The position numbers were made by a program, and so were the translations under genes. This document shows, piece after piece, positions 1 to 7,917 of a stretch of 64,000 bases of DNA. This stretch comes from Niallia alba. Lineage in GTDB: Bacteria; Bacillota; Bacilli; Bacillales; Cytobacillaceae. Location: the NCBI RefSeq assembly GCF_012933555.1, contig NZ_JABBPK010000001.1, positions 2,210,001 through 2,274,000 on the forward strand, written 5' to 3'. The notes beneath the pieces are model-generated. The model did not search any database, was not told the origin of the DNA, and worked only from the letters and a program-made list of their open reading frames with translations. Positions within the stretch are counted from its first letter, which is position 1, and each line of letters begins with the position of its first letter.

Positions 1-21
1 GAGCGGTTGAATATGCAAAAT

Positions 22-50
22 AAAAAACGGTGCGATTGCACCGTTTTTTT
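22..50 (+). terminator. Rho-independent terminator of the gene left of the window
   Basis: A 12-bp stem (arms 22-33 and 38-49) with a 4-nt loop is followed by a run of T. It should end transcription of the gene left of the window, which in Bacillus is usually rny (ribonuclease Y); that identity is inferred from synteny only. Confidence 0.8.
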
Positions 51-166
51 GTATGAAAAAGCAAATAATTTCCGGAAGTTTAATTAGAGTCAAATGGGAT
101 TGTGAACGAAAGGGAATTGTATGTTACACTGTTACATAGTGAAGAGTAGAAAGTAGGATAAAAGAC

Positions 167-964
167 ATGCATATTTTATTTATTGGTGATGTTGTAGGTT
201 CTATGGGCCGTGACATGATTAAAGAGTACGTACCAAAGCTAAAGGAAAAATATCGTCCACAGTTAACGATTATCAATGGGGAGAATGCTGCCGGTGGAAA
301 AGGAATTACTGAGAAAATTTACCGAAGCTTTTTAGAAATTGGTGCTCAAGCGGTAACAATGGGAAACCATACATGGGATAATCGCGAAATATTTGAATTT
401 ATCGATAAAGCGAAATATTTAGTAAGACCGGCAAATTTTCCTGAAAATAATCCAGGTAAAGGGATGGTCTTTGTTAAAATTAACGATATAGAAGTAGCAG
501 TTATAAATTTACAAGGGCGGACTTTTATGAATCCGAGTGACGATCCATTTATCGTCATCGATCGTTTAGTTAATGAAGCGAAAAAACGTACCGATCTTAT
601 TTTTGTTGACTTTCACGGAGAGGCAACAAGTGAAAAGCAAGCAATGGGATGGTATTTAGATGGAAAAGTTACAGCTGTTGTTGGAACACATACACATGTG
701 CAAACAGCTGATAATCGCATTTTACCAAATGGAACAGCCTTTATGGCAGATGTCGGCATGACAGGTCCATATGATGCAATACTTGGTATGCAAAAGGAAT
801 TAGTACTAAATCGCTTTTTAACAAATTTGCCAACACGATTTGAGCCGCCAAAAAGCGGGAGAGCTCAGTTAAGCGGCTGTCTAATTGAAGTGGATAACAA
901 GACTGGCAAAGCGAAAAAAATCGAACGAATCTTAATTAATGACGATCATCCTTTTTATTCCTAA
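167..964 (+). CDS. ymdB: YmdB family metallophosphoesterase / cyclic nucleotide phosphodiesterase
   Basis: 265 aa, nearly the length of Bacillus subtilis YmdB (264 aa). Metal-binding motifs of the calcineurin-like TIGR00282 family are in place: GDVVG with Asp8, NGEN with Glu39 and Asn40, GNHTWDN with Asn67 and His68, and downstream histidines in GTHTHVQTAD. YmdB hydrolyses 2',3'- and 3',5'-cyclic nucleotides with a di-metal site and influences biofilm versus motility fate in Bacillus; it is cytosolic. The ATG at 167 follows a purine-rich site near 148-156. It lies directly downstream of a terminator and upstream of spoVS, the usual Bacillus order, so the assignment is firm. Confidence 0.96.
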   Translation: MHILFIGDVVGSMGRDMIKEYVPKLKEKYRPQLTIINGENAAGGKGITEKIYRSFLEIGAQAVTMGNHTWDNREIFEFIDKAKYLVRPANFPENNPGKGMVFVKINDIEVAVINLQGRTFMNPSDDPFIVIDRLVNEAKKRTDLIFVDFHGEATSEKQAMGWYLDGKVTAVVGTHTHVQTADNRILPNGTAFMADVGMTGPYDAILGMQKELVLNRFLTNLPTRFEPPKSGRAQLSGCLIEVDNKTGKAKKIERILINDDHPFYS

Positions 965-1002
965 TCGAATCCTCTCGTAAAGGCTTGATAAGTGCAACTA
1001 AT

Positions 1003-1035
1003 CATCAGTGGGATGAGGAAAAATCCCAACTGATG
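1003..1035 (+). terminator. Hairpin downstream of ymdB, possible weak terminator
   Basis: CATCAGTGGGA (1003-1013) pairs with the segment ending AACTGATG (1024-1035). The stem is followed by GAAATTTTCTTTAT rather than a clean T tract, so termination would be weak. The same tail recurs at other intergenic sites (see findings), so it may instead be a dispersed repeat. Confidence 0.35.
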
Positions 1036-1104
1036 GAAATTTTCTTTATGGAAAATTAGCTCTTCCTTGAAAAATCAAATAATTTTCTAAGTTTTTATGT
1101 CCAA

Positions 1105-1134
1105 GCTGGAATATGTGTAATTAACTTGGAATAT
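1105..1134 (+). promoter_or_regulatory. Possible sigma-H type promoter of spoVS
   Basis: GCTGGAATA (1105-1113) and TTGGAATAT (1126-1134) resemble the sigma-H -35 (RNAGGAWWW) and -10 (RNNGAATWW) elements with a 12-bp gap, each with one mismatch. In B. subtilis spoVS is expressed from a sigma-H promoter, so position and expectation agree, but the match is imperfect. Confidence 0.33.
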
Positions 1135-1217
1135 AGTAACATTGGAATGATATATATCCTGATATGTTCATTAATCTTAATGTACATGCGGGGGGGTTAA
1201 ACAAGGAGGAGCTAGAA

Positions 1218-1478
1218 ATGGAGATATTAAAGGTTTCAGCAAAGTCTAGTCCCAATTCTGTAGCTGGTGCGCTTGCAGGTGTTCTACGAGAAAGAGGTGG
1301 AGCAGAAATCCAGGCAATTGGTGCAGGTGCATTAAATCAAGCGGTTAAAGCAGTTGCTATCGCAAGAGGATTTGTAGCACCTAGCGGAGTGGATTTAATT
1401 TGTATCCCTGCCTTCACTGATATCGTTATTGACGGTGAGGAAAGAACAGCCATCAAGCTCATTGTGGAGCCTAGATAA
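1218..1478 (+). CDS. spoVS: Stage V sporulation protein S
   Basis: 86 aa. The product starts MEILKVSAKSSP and contains GALAGVLRERGG, AIGAGALNQAVKAVAIARGF and ends IKLIVEPR, matching the extremely conserved SpoVS family almost residue for residue. The open frame extends upstream to 1164, but the perfect ribosome binding site AAGGAGG (1203-1209) and the family start fix the ATG at 1218. SpoVS is a small Alba-like putative nucleic-acid-binding protein needed for progress through late sporulation. It stands alone between ymdB and the dipeptidase gene, as in other Bacillus. Confidence 0.97.
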   Translation: MEILKVSAKSSPNSVAGALAGVLRERGGAEIQAIGAGALNQAVKAVAIARGFVAPSGVDLICIPAFTDIVIDGEERTAIKLIVEPR

Positions 1479-1628
1479 AGAGAAAATAAGATTAGATGAA
1501 AAATAAGAAAGTATGATTTTGATTACTTTCCCAATTTATCCCTTCTTATGAGTGGTATGCTCGGCCAAAAGAATCCTCTTGAGGGAGATTCTGTTTAGAA
1601 AAATAGAGCAAACCTCCGAAAAGGAGGG

Positions 1629-1755
1629 GGGTGTCTCATCAATAAGGTTTAGTCCCACAGCAAGAATGAAAAGTTGGAAAACGAACTTTCGCCAACTAGA
1701 CTCTTGACTCTGTGCGTAAGCAAACCGAATGAATGAGACGCCCTTTCTTTTTATT
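1629..1755 (+). other. Folded intergenic element with terminator-like end, possible small RNA
   Basis: The 434-bp gap after spoVS has no gene but a nested fold. Outer arms are 1629-1639 (GGGTGTCTCAT) and 1733-1743 (ATGAGACGCCC), with one G-T pair. Inside, CACAG (from 1656) can pair with CTGTG (near 1710), and AGTTGG with CCAACT form an apical stem. The outer stem is followed by TTTCTTTTT. This could be a structured RNA with its own terminator, or a degenerate member of the palindromic intergenic repeats common in Bacillus. I do not recognise a named family. Confidence 0.4.
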
Positions 1756-1912
1756 TATCTCACTCTTAACGGTCAATAAGAACTCCACTGATGGAAGTTT
1801 TCTTTATATAAGGATAGGATTAAATTGTTTGTAATTAATGATGTCTTGATGGAAAGCCGCCAAGATTTACATAGAAAAAGATAGAACATATTCGTATAGG
1901 AGTGAAGTTTTT

Positions 1913-2836
1913 TTGAAATACTTTGATGGGCATTGTGATGTATTATATAAAATGTTTATGGATAAAACAATCAATTTTCAGAATAGTGATAAGCTTCATG
2001 TAACGAAGGAGGGGTTGCAAAAAGGGGGAACAAAGATTCAGTGTTTTGCCCTCTATGTTCCAGAGTCCGTTCATCCCGATATGCGTTTTGAAGCAGCACT
2101 ATCGATGGCGACAATTTTTTACGAAAAAATCTTACAGCCGAATCCAGATTTTAAATTTATTCGTACGAAAAAAGATATCGAGGATTTGAAAGATGGGGAA
2201 ACCGGTGCGCTTCTAACACTTGAAGGTTGTGATGCAATTGGTGGAGACTTATTGAAATTAAAAACATTGCTTCGATTAGGTGTGTCGGCAGTCGGTCTAA
2301 CTTGGAATTATGCGAATGCTGTTGCTGATGGTGCTTTAGAACCTCGAGGTGCAGGTTTATCTTTATTTGGTAAAGAAACAGTAAAGCTCTTAAATAAGCA
2401 AGATATATGGGTGGATGTTTCCCATTTATCAGAAAATGCCTTTTGGGATGTAATGGAGCAAGCAGATCATCCCTATGCATCCCATTCCAATACGTATAAT
2501 CTTTGCCCCCATCCTCGTAATCTACGAGATGAGCAAATCAAAGCAATGATAGAAGCGGATAGTGTAATCGGAATTACATTTGTCCCACAGTTTTTAAGTG
2601 GGACAAATACAGCAACTATTACGGACATATTGCGGCATTTAGATTATATTTGCTCACTCGGAGGAGAAGATCATGTCGGCTTTGGTTCCGATTTTGATGG
2701 AATCTCTCAAACGGTAAAAGGTCTAGCTTCCATTGCTGATTATCCTAATCTAATAAACGAACTAACAAAATATTATACTAGTACGCAAGTAGAGAAGTTT
2801 TTATATACGAATATGGTAAAAAGATTCCCTAAATAA
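1913..2836 (+). CDS. Membrane dipeptidase family (M19) zinc peptidase
   Basis: 307 aa with the full ligand set of peptidase family M19 (renal dipeptidase type): HCD at His7/Asp9, bridging Glu104 in LEGCD, His171 in DVSHLS, His191 in ASHSN and Asp260 in GSDFDG. Family members hydrolyse dipeptides with a binuclear zinc centre. Despite the family name there is no signal peptide or membrane segment, so this one is probably cytosolic. The start is TTG at 1913 behind TAGGAGTGA (1897-1905); the family N-terminus MKYFDGHCD supports it. A homologue lies at this place (between spoVS and miaB) in many Bacillus genomes. Confidence 0.93.
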   Translation: MKYFDGHCDVLYKMFMDKTINFQNSDKLHVTKEGLQKGGTKIQCFALYVPESVHPDMRFEAALSMATIFYEKILQPNPDFKFIRTKKDIEDLKDGETGALLTLEGCDAIGGDLLKLKTLLRLGVSAVGLTWNYANAVADGALEPRGAGLSLFGKETVKLLNKQDIWVDVSHLSENAFWDVMEQADHPYASHSNTYNLCPHPRNLRDEQIKAMIEADSVIGITFVPQFLSGTNTATITDILRHLDYICSLGGEDHVGFGSDFDGISQTVKGLASIADYPNLINELTKYYTSTQVEKFLYTNMVKRFPK

Positions 2837-2857
2837 AGGGTATTCCAATCTAGCTAT

Positions 2858-2910
2858 ACAGGCAGTTTAATTTCTTCCTTGTGAGGGAGGGTTTGAACTG
2901 CCTGTTGTTG
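2858..2910 (+). terminator. Terminator of the dipeptidase gene
   Basis: ACAGGCAGTT (2858-2867) pairs with AACTGCCTGT (2896-2905); a second inner stem (CTTCCTT with GAGGGAG) strengthens it. A short T-rich tail follows. Confidence 0.65.
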
Positions 2911-2967
2911 TGAATTATAAGTTATACATAAAGAAAACAGTAGAAATTTTTCTTTGTAACCTAGCTA

Positions 2968-2996
2968 TTGTTTTCAAATGGTGAAAGGCTTATACT
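2968..2996 (+). promoter_or_regulatory. Possible sigma-A promoter of miaB-ymcA
   Basis: TTGTTT (2968-2973), a 17-bp spacer and TATACT (2991-2996) form a plausible housekeeping promoter. It would give a leader of about 260 nt before miaB. The remainder of the 427-bp gap (2837-3263) shows only a weak inverted repeat around 3100-3165 and no gene. Confidence 0.45.
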
Positions 2997-3263
2997 AGAA
3001 TAATGAAAATATGTCTATAAAGAATAGTACATATAAAAGCAACTGCTATTATATAGATTTTTGCTTATAAAATCTAGGAAGTTTTTAAGTTTACTTTCTG
3101 TAGATAAAAGGGATGCTCAACTTCCCTTGCGAAAAAATTCCTGAGGAAAACAACCAACTTCCTAACATAAGCAAAATAACAATCTATAAGAACTAATCTA
3201 AAACATGTATATTAACAAACTTATGGATGAAACCAAATCATCGATAAGAGAGGAGTAGTTGAA

Positions 3264-4814
3264 ATGAACGAAAAACAACGTTTAGAAGGACAAAAAATTG
3301 AAAGCAATAATTCTTCGGACAAAAAATCCGAAAAGGATTATAGCAAATATTTCGAGACAGTATATAAAGCACCTTCTCTAAAAGATGCAAAAAGACGTGG
3401 AAAAGAAGAAGTTCGATATGAAAAAGATTTCTCTATTCCCGAACAATTCCGTGGAATGGGAGAAGGACGTAAATTCTATATTCGCACATTCGGCTGTCAA
3501 ATGAATGAGCATGACACAGAAGTAATGGCAGGGATCTTTTTAGCATTAGGCTATGAAGCAACAGATTCAGTGGATGATGCAAATGTTATCCTTCTTAATA
3601 CATGTGCAATCCGTGAGAATGCAGAAAATAAGGTATTTGGCGAGTTAGGCCATTTAAAACATTTAAAAACAGAAAAACCAGACCTTTTATTAGGTGTTTG
3701 TGGATGTATGTCCCAAGAAGAATCAGTAGTAAATAAGATTTTAAAAACATACACACAAGTAGACATGATCTTTGGTACCCATAATATTCACCGTTTACCA
3801 AACATTCTTCATGAAGCATATATGTCGAAAGAAATGGTAGTCGAAGTTTGGTCTAAAGAAGGAGACGTAATCGAGAACCTTCCGAAAGTACGTAACGGAA
3901 AAATTAAAGCATGGGTAAATATTATGTACGGCTGTGATAAATTCTGTACCTATTGTATCGTTCCTTATACTCGCGGGAAAGAACGTAGTCGCCGTCCAGA
4001 GGATATTATTCAAGAGGTGCGCCATTTAGCTGCACAAGGCTATAAAGAAATTACGCTACTTGGTCAAAACGTAAACGCATATGGAAAAGACTTCACAGAT
4101 ATTGAATTTCGTTTTGGAGATTTAATGGAAGAAATGCGTAAAATTGATATTCCACGTGTTCGTTTTACAACAAGTCATCCACGAGATTTTGATGACCATT
4201 TAATTGAGGTACTAGCTAAAGGCGGAAACTTAGTGGAGCATATCCATTTACCAGTTCAGTCTGGTTCCTCTGATGTGTTAAAAATTATGGCACGTAAATA
4301 TACAAGAGAGCAGTATTTAGAATTAGTACGCAAAATGAAAGCAGCTATTCCTAATTTAACCTTAACAACGGATATTATCGTTGGATATCCAAATGAAACA
4401 GATGAGCAATTTGAAGAAACATTATCTCTTTATAAAGAAGTTGGCTTTGAAGCTGCTTATACATTCATTTATTCTCCACGTGAAGGCACACCAGCTGCAA
4501 GAATGAAAGATAATGTTCCAATGGAAGTGAAAAAGGCACGCTTACAGCGCCTAAACGCATTAGTTAATGAGTATTCTGCTAATTCCATGAAGGGCTACCA
4601 AGACAAAATCGTGGAGGTTCTTGTGGAAGGGGAAAGTAAGAATAATCCGGATGTACTTGCTGGTTATACTCGCAAAAACAAGCTAGTGAATTTTATTGGA
4701 CCAAAGTCAGCAATCGGCAAACTTGTTTCTGTTAAAATTACAGATGCGAAAACATGGTCATTAAATGGAGAAATGATTGAGGTATTAGAAGCAGAAGCTG
4801 TTGAGGCAAATTAA
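3264..4814 (+). CDS. miaB: tRNA-2-methylthio-N6-dimethylallyladenosine synthase
   Basis: 516 aa, close to B. subtilis YmcB/MiaB (509 aa). This radical-SAM methylthiotransferase adds the 2-methylthio group to i6A37 of tRNAs reading UNN codons. The N-terminal UPF0004 domain carries the three auxiliary-cluster cysteines (Cys78 in FGCQMN, Cys114 in NTCAI, Cys148 in CGCMSQ). The radical-SAM motif CxxxCxxC is at Cys224, Cys228 and Cys231, and a TRAM domain forms the C-terminus (about 445-510). The ATG at 3264 follows AGAGGAG. The stop overlaps the ymcA start (TAATG), so the two are translationally coupled. Confidence 0.97.
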   Translation: MNEKQRLEGQKIESNNSSDKKSEKDYSKYFETVYKAPSLKDAKRRGKEEVRYEKDFSIPEQFRGMGEGRKFYIRTFGCQMNEHDTEVMAGIFLALGYEATDSVDDANVILLNTCAIRENAENKVFGELGHLKHLKTEKPDLLLGVCGCMSQEESVVNKILKTYTQVDMIFGTHNIHRLPNILHEAYMSKEMVVEVWSKEGDVIENLPKVRNGKIKAWVNIMYGCDKFCTYCIVPYTRGKERSRRPEDIIQEVRHLAAQGYKEITLLGQNVNAYGKDFTDIEFRFGDLMEEMRKIDIPRVRFTTSHPRDFDDHLIEVLAKGGNLVEHIHLPVQSGSSDVLKIMARKYTREQYLELVRKMKAAIPNLTLTTDIIVGYPNETDEQFEETLSLYKEVGFEAAYTFIYSPREGTPAARMKDNVPMEVKKARLQRLNALVNEYSANSMKGYQDKIVEVLVEGESKNNPDVLAGYTRKNKLVNFIGPKSAIGKLVSVKITDAKTWSLNGEMIEVLEAEAVEAN

Positions 4815-5197
4815 TGGCTAAGTACACACGTGAAGAAATCATCGAGCGAACAGAACAACTAGCCAAAATGATTCGTGATACAGAAGAAGTTGAGTTTTAT
4901 CAGCGTGCAGAAAAGCAAATCAATCAAAACCAAAAAGTGAATGATCGAATTGCCCAAATCAAAAAATTGCAAAAGCAAGCAGTTAATCTCCAACATTATG
5001 GGAAAATTGCTGCTCTAAAAGAAACAGAAGCAAAAATTGATGCACTGCAAAAGGAAATCGACGAACTACCAATTGTCAGTGAATTTAAAGAATCACAGGG
5101 AATTGTCAATGACATGCTACAAATGGTAACAAAAACAATCTCAGAAACAGTCGAAACCGAAATTCTTTCCTCCATTGAGAAAAAGAAAGAAGAGTAA
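4814..5197 (+). CDS. ymcA: RicA/YmcA, YlbF/YmcA family RNA-maturation and development regulator
   Basis: 127 aa helical protein of the YlbF/YmcA (DUF964) family: RAEKQINQN, LQKQAVNLQHYGK and EAKIDALQKEIDELP are hallmark segments. In B. subtilis RicA forms a complex with RicF (YlbF) and RicT (YaaT) that supports RNase Y-dependent mRNA maturation, competence, biofilm and sporulation. The start ATG overlaps the miaB stop by one base, as in B. subtilis. Unlike my recollection of the B. subtilis protein (about 143 aa with a cysteine near the C-terminus), this copy ends in IEKKKEE and contains no cysteine at all. Confidence 0.93.
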   Translation: MAKYTREEIIERTEQLAKMIRDTEEVEFYQRAEKQINQNQKVNDRIAQIKKLQKQAVNLQHYGKIAALKETEAKIDALQKEIDELPIVSEFKESQGIVNDMLQMVTKTISETVETEILSSIEKKKEE

Positions 5198-5270
5198 AAA
5201 ATGGCTTTTTGTAAGATTGGATTGTTTCTCGTTAAATAACGTTAGCATTCTGTGTTGTTTAGGGTGAAGC

Positions 5271-5353
5271 ACACTTGACTCCTGGAGGAGATGAGGGGGA
5301 ATGTTAGTCCCCACAGACGAATCTTGTGTCTGAAGCGGAAAGCAACGAGCTCC
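5271..5353. repeat. Degenerate copy of a Bacillus palindromic intergenic repeat
   Basis: CACTTGACTCCTGGAGGAG, then GTCCCCACAGACGAATCTTG, then GAAGCGGAAAGCAACGAGC is the layout of the palindromic element scattered through Bacillus intergenic regions (ACTCCTGCGGG ... ACCCCACAGACG ... GCGGAAAGCGAG). The copy is eroded. Similar pieces occur near 6921-6950 and 63840-63910. Recognition is from memory of such elements, not from a database comparison. Confidence 0.5.
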
Positions 5354-5373
5354 ATTTATTTACGAATACAATT

Positions 5374-5399
5374 AAACCAAGCATAATTTTGCTTGGTTT
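5374..5399. terminator. Bidirectional terminator between ymcA and a minus-strand gene
   Basis: AAACCAAGCA (5374-5383) pairs with TGCTTGGTTT (5390-5399), flanked by A on the left and T on the right. It can end both the miaB-ymcA transcript and the converging gene ending at 5400. Confidence 0.85.
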
Positions 5400-5753
5400 T
5401 TACTTATTCTGATTATTTAAAATGTTAATCGCGCGTAAGAAAGCCTTGCGATATTCCTGCTGTTCCTTCATAGCCGTTTGTAAGGTCGATAGCAATGCTT
5501 TATTAAGCTGCTTCGTTTCTTTATCTTTTGCGTTTCCATCATTAACTGTTTGCAAAAGAAACGTATAGACAAGAAATAGAACAGAATAATTATCCACATA
5601 AGTAAGACTGACAGCACTTCCGCCATTTCCGCCCTCTGCATGTGTATTAACAGAAGGCCCTCCTGTTTCAAGAATTGTATCAATTAACTCCTCTGGTACA
5701 CCAAGCTCTTTTAATTTTTCAGCAGTCAATCCAGAATTTTTATCCTTCGCCAT
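5400..5753 (-). CDS. Hypothetical protein, probably spore-associated
   Basis: 117 aa, not recognised. The N-terminal half has an acidic helix (LTAEKLKELGVPEELIDTIL) and a small Gly/Ser-rich stretch (GGNGGSA). A hydrophobic segment (YSVLFLVYTFLLQTV, about 56-70) follows, then a charged amphipathic C-terminus. The ribosome binding site is very strong (GGAGGAGGGGA before the ATG at 5753). It is the last of three co-oriented genes lying just before cotE on the opposite strand, so a sporulation role is a guess from context only. Each gene of the trio has its own spacing and hairpins, so they may be separate transcripts. Confidence 0.75.
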   Translation of the reverse strand: MAKDKNSGLTAEKLKELGVPEELIDTILETGGPSVNTHAEGGNGGSAVSLTYVDNYSVLFLVYTFLLQTVNDGNAKDKETKQLNKALLSTLQTAMKEQQEYRKAFLRAINILNNQNK

Positions 5754-5779
5754 TCTTTTCCCCTCCTCCTATTAGGTAT

Positions 5780-5822
5780 GTAAAAAAAGAAAAGGGCAAA
5801 CATCAAGTAGATGTTGCCCTTT
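5780..5822 (-). terminator. Terminator of the minus-strand gene at 5868-6176
   Basis: Arms 5791-5804 and 5810-5822 (AAAGGGCAAACATC with GATGTTGCCCTTT) form a strong stem. On the minus strand it is followed by TCTTTTTTTA, the expected U tract. Confidence 0.8.
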
Positions 5823-5867
5823 ATTATATGCTTATCTCTTGTAGGAGTGATTATTCAATAAAGGTGA

Positions 5868-6176
5868 TTAACCTTCGTTCACCATTTCAGGTCTGTTTTC
5901 ATTGTAAGATACAGCTGTAGCATCACCTGCAACATTAGCATTAACTAAAATACCACCAACAAAGAAGTTTAATAAGTTAACACCTACAGCAGCACCACCA
6001 GCAGCACCAGAAGCAGTAAATTGGTTAGCAAGGTTACCATTTCCTTGAGTAGCGTTAGTGAATCCGCGAAGTTCTGCCCCTTTATTTCCAATGCTTTTAC
6101 CTTTAGCAGTAACATCAGTACCAGCAAGTCTTGAACCGTTACCTTTGTGACAATCAGATGTGTAGTTAGACAACAT
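5868..6176 (-). CDS. Hypothetical small Gly/Asn-rich protein
   Basis: 102 aa, not recognised. The sequence is low in charge and rich in Gly, Asn and Ala, with a mildly hydrophobic stretch (GGAAVGVNLLNFFVGGILV, about 60-78) and polar ends. The Shine-Dalgarno AAAGGAGGTGA in front of the ATG at 6176 is essentially perfect, suggesting high expression. Composition and the neighbouring cotE would suit a spore surface component, but nothing in the sequence proves it. It has its own terminator at 5780-5822. Confidence 0.72.
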   Translation of the reverse strand: MLSNYTSDCHKGNGSRLAGTDVTAKGKSIGNKGAELRGFTNATQGNGNLANQFTASGAAGGAAVGVNLLNFFVGGILVNANVAGDATAVSYNENRPEMVNEG

Positions 6177-6212
6177 ATGATTTCACCTCCTTTCAAAAGT
6201 GAGATTTAATCG

Positions 6213-6632
6213 TTATTTTTTGATGAAATCTGAAATATCTAGTGAAAAAATAGGCTTGCCATTAACGTTTAATTTAAGATTCCCATCATCATTTGAAGCA
6301 TCAATGACAGGTAATTTCTCTTGGAGTTTACTTAGTGTATCTTGATTTAGTAAACTCTTAAGCGTTTCTGGATTAAGATTAGGCAATACTTTTTCCTTAA
6401 TAGAATCCAAATCAACATTTGTTGCAACCTTATCTTTTAGCGATTCAATCGTACTTCCCGCTACATTTTCAGAAACACCTTTTGTTAATTTTTGTACTAA
6501 GCCACCCATTTCTGTTGATAGCTTCTCGATTAATTCTTGTGCGTATTTAGCTCCGTCCTCTCCAGTAACCTCTTTACCATTCACATTGAATTTAAAATCA
6601 AACTGATCGTTTTTATTAAATAACCCTGCCAA
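6213..6632 (-). CDS. Hypothetical protein, TTG start
   Basis: 139 aa if translation begins at the TTG at 6632-6630 (MAGLFNKNDQFDFKF). An AAGGGGGG site sits about nine bases upstream; the open frame extends to 6680 but without a ribosome binding site there. The protein shows two similar beta-like blocks, FKFNVNGKEVTG near the start and LKLNVNGKPIFSLD near the end, bracketing a helical region (about 25-110) with repeated xLKxKVxxN patterns. The paired NVNGK motifs suggest an internal duplication. It is not recognised. It is transcribed away from cotE; a 22-bp perfect palindrome lies upstream of its start. Confidence 0.7.
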   Translation of the reverse strand: MAGLFNKNDQFDFKFNVNGKEVTGEDGAKYAQELIEKLSTEMGGLVQKLTKGVSENVAGSTIESLKDKVATNVDLDSIKEKVLPNLNPETLKSLLNQDTLSKLQEKLPVIDASNDDGNLKLNVNGKPIFSLDISDFIKK

Positions 6633-6689
6633 CTTCCTCACCCCCTTACCGTATACTACAGTATATAAAGATTCGAACAAGCTGTATCC

Positions 6690-6711
6690 GCGAATGTATT
6701 AATACATTCGC
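6690..6711. promoter_or_regulatory. Perfect 22-bp palindrome between divergent genes
   Basis: The sequence from 6690 to 6711 is identical to its own reverse complement (GCGAATGTATT and its mirror). On the plus strand it is followed by ATATTTTTTT, so it could be a terminator for plus-strand transcription. It also sits about 60 bp upstream of the minus-strand gene at 6632 and could be an operator. The sequence alone does not decide. Confidence 0.55.
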
Positions 6712-6983
6712 ATATTTTTTTCATGGTTAAGATAGTTTTGATGGAAAGCTGGTTTTTACCTAAGAAGAGAATTCCGTATATGTGGGTCAACAAAGCAGCG
6801 TGGAAAGGGGATAAAGGAGAGGTTATTCGTCTAGAAAAATGGTTAATATCGGCACACTTACCCAAGTTTTACATACAATGAAGTAGATTTAAGCATTATT
6901 TATAGTCTTTAAAAATTGTCGCACACTAGACTCCTATCCCGCATAGGATGAAATGAAAATGAATGAGGAGGTTTCGCTCGAAC

Positions 6984-7535
6984 ATGGGAGAATATAGAGA
7001 GATTATTACAAAGGCAGTCGTAGCGAAAGGACGTAAATTCACAAAATCCAATCATACGATCTGCCCAGACAACAGCCCTTCAAGCATCTTGGGCTGCTGG
7101 ATTATCAACCATACGTATGAAGCGGAAAAGGTTGGTAAAACAGTAGAAATTTGCGGATACTATGACATTAACGTTTGGTATTCCTATAATGACAACACAC
7201 AAACAGAAGTTGTTACAGAGCGTGTAAAATATACAGATGTCATTAAACTAAAATATCGTGACCCTGATTGCCTAGAAGATCACGATGTGATTGCACGCGT
7301 ATTACAACAACCAAACTGTATCGAAGCAGTTATTTCTCCAAATGGCAATAAAATTATTGTTCATGTAGAAAGAGAATTTATCGTAGAAGTTATTGGAGAA
7401 ACAAAAATCTGTGTAGAAGTTTGCACAGACGAATGCGGCAAAGAAGATGATGATGCATGGTTTAAAGATGAAGTAGAAGACGAAGAATTTGAAGAATTAA
7501 ATCCAGACTTTCTCGTAGGCGGAGAAGAGGAGTAA
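6984..7535 (+). CDS. cotE: Outer spore coat morphogenetic protein CotE
   Basis: 183 aa (B. subtilis CotE is 181 aa). [61 protein letters not shown] and [11 protein letters not shown] match CotE throughout, including the acidic tail. CotE directs outer coat assembly around the forespore. The frame is open from 6963, but family alignment places the start at ATG 6984, with GAGGAGG (6965-6971) about 12 bases upstream, slightly long. AC (6923-6924), 17 bp, CATAGGATG (6942-6950) resembles a sigma-K promoter, though that stretch also looks like a fragment of a dispersed intergenic repeat. It sits upstream of mutS-mutL as in B. subtilis. Confidence 0.97.
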   Translation: MGEYREIITKAVVAKGRKFTKSNHTICPDNSPSSILGCWIINHTYEAEKVGKTVEICGYYDINVWYSYNDNTQTEVVTERVKYTDVIKLKYRDPDCLEDHDVIARVLQQPNCIEAVISPNGNKIIVHVEREFIVEVIGETKICVEVCTDECGKEDDDAWFKDEVEDEEFEELNPDFLVGGEEE

Positions 7536-7564
7536 AGGCTAGGGGCTTTTCCTAGTCTTTTTTT
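7536..7564 (+). terminator. cotE terminator
   Basis: AGGCTAGG (7536-7543) pairs with CCTAGTCT (7551-7558), followed by seven T. Confidence 0.85.
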
Positions 7565-7608
7565 CTTATAATGGGGGTTCTGGTTAGTATTGCTTAACCT
7601 TATAAAGA

Positions 7609-7649
7609 ATAAAAACGCCTTTCTCCTATATGTATAGGAGAAAGGCGTT
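7609..7649 (-). terminator. Terminator of the Excalibur-domain gene
   Basis: A perfect 17-bp stem (7614-7630 with 7633-7649) is followed, on the minus strand, by TTTTT then ATTCTTT. Strong and correctly placed five bases past the stop at 7654. Confidence 0.9.
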
Positions 7650-7653
7650 CCTA

Positions 7654-7917
7654 TCATCTTTCACAAGCTATTCCGTCTTTATCACGGTCGCTTTTTTTGT
7701 TTGCTTCATATAAATCTTTCGAAACATAAGGTTTGTACTTCGTTTTTCCACCTTTATTTTTTGTGGATTTAGATTTAGCAACGCCACCCTTATAATCCTT
7801 ATTAAGGGCAGTACAATTTTTGTACGTTTTAACCTTTGTCTTTGCATCAGCACTTGAAAACGGCATAAAACTAAACATGAGAACTATAGCTAAAAGAATC
7901 GATAAATAACGTTTCAA
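7654..7917 (-). CDS. Secreted Excalibur calcium-binding domain protein
   Basis: 87 aa from the TTG at 7917 (preceded by AAAGGAGC); the open frame extends upstream to 7956 without a better site. The N-terminus MKRYLSILLAIVLMFSF is a signal peptide, with likely cleavage after SSADA. The mature part, starting near TYKNCTALNKDYKGGVA and ending SDRDKDGIACER, is the Excalibur domain, whose DxDxDG-like loop and two cysteines (NC and AC) bind calcium. Such small proteins are exported and cell-surface associated, often fused to nucleases; here the domain stands alone. It is convergent with cotE. Confidence 0.87.
   Translation of the reverse strand: MKRYLSILLAIVLMFSFMPFSSADAKTKVKTYKNCTALNKDYKGGVAKSKSTKNKGGKTKYKPYVSKDLYEANKKSDRDKDGIACER

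Noticed and set aside
6656-6865. 69-aa open frame on the minus strand upstream of cotE
   Set aside because: No ribosome binding site, no plausible protein features, and it overlaps the palindrome and the upstream region of the real gene at 6632.
6921-6950. Sigma-K promoter of cotE
   Set aside because: AC-17 bp-CATAGGATG fits loosely, but the same stretch (CACTAGACTCCTAT) resembles a dispersed intergenic repeat, so it is mentioned under cotE and not listed as a separate site.
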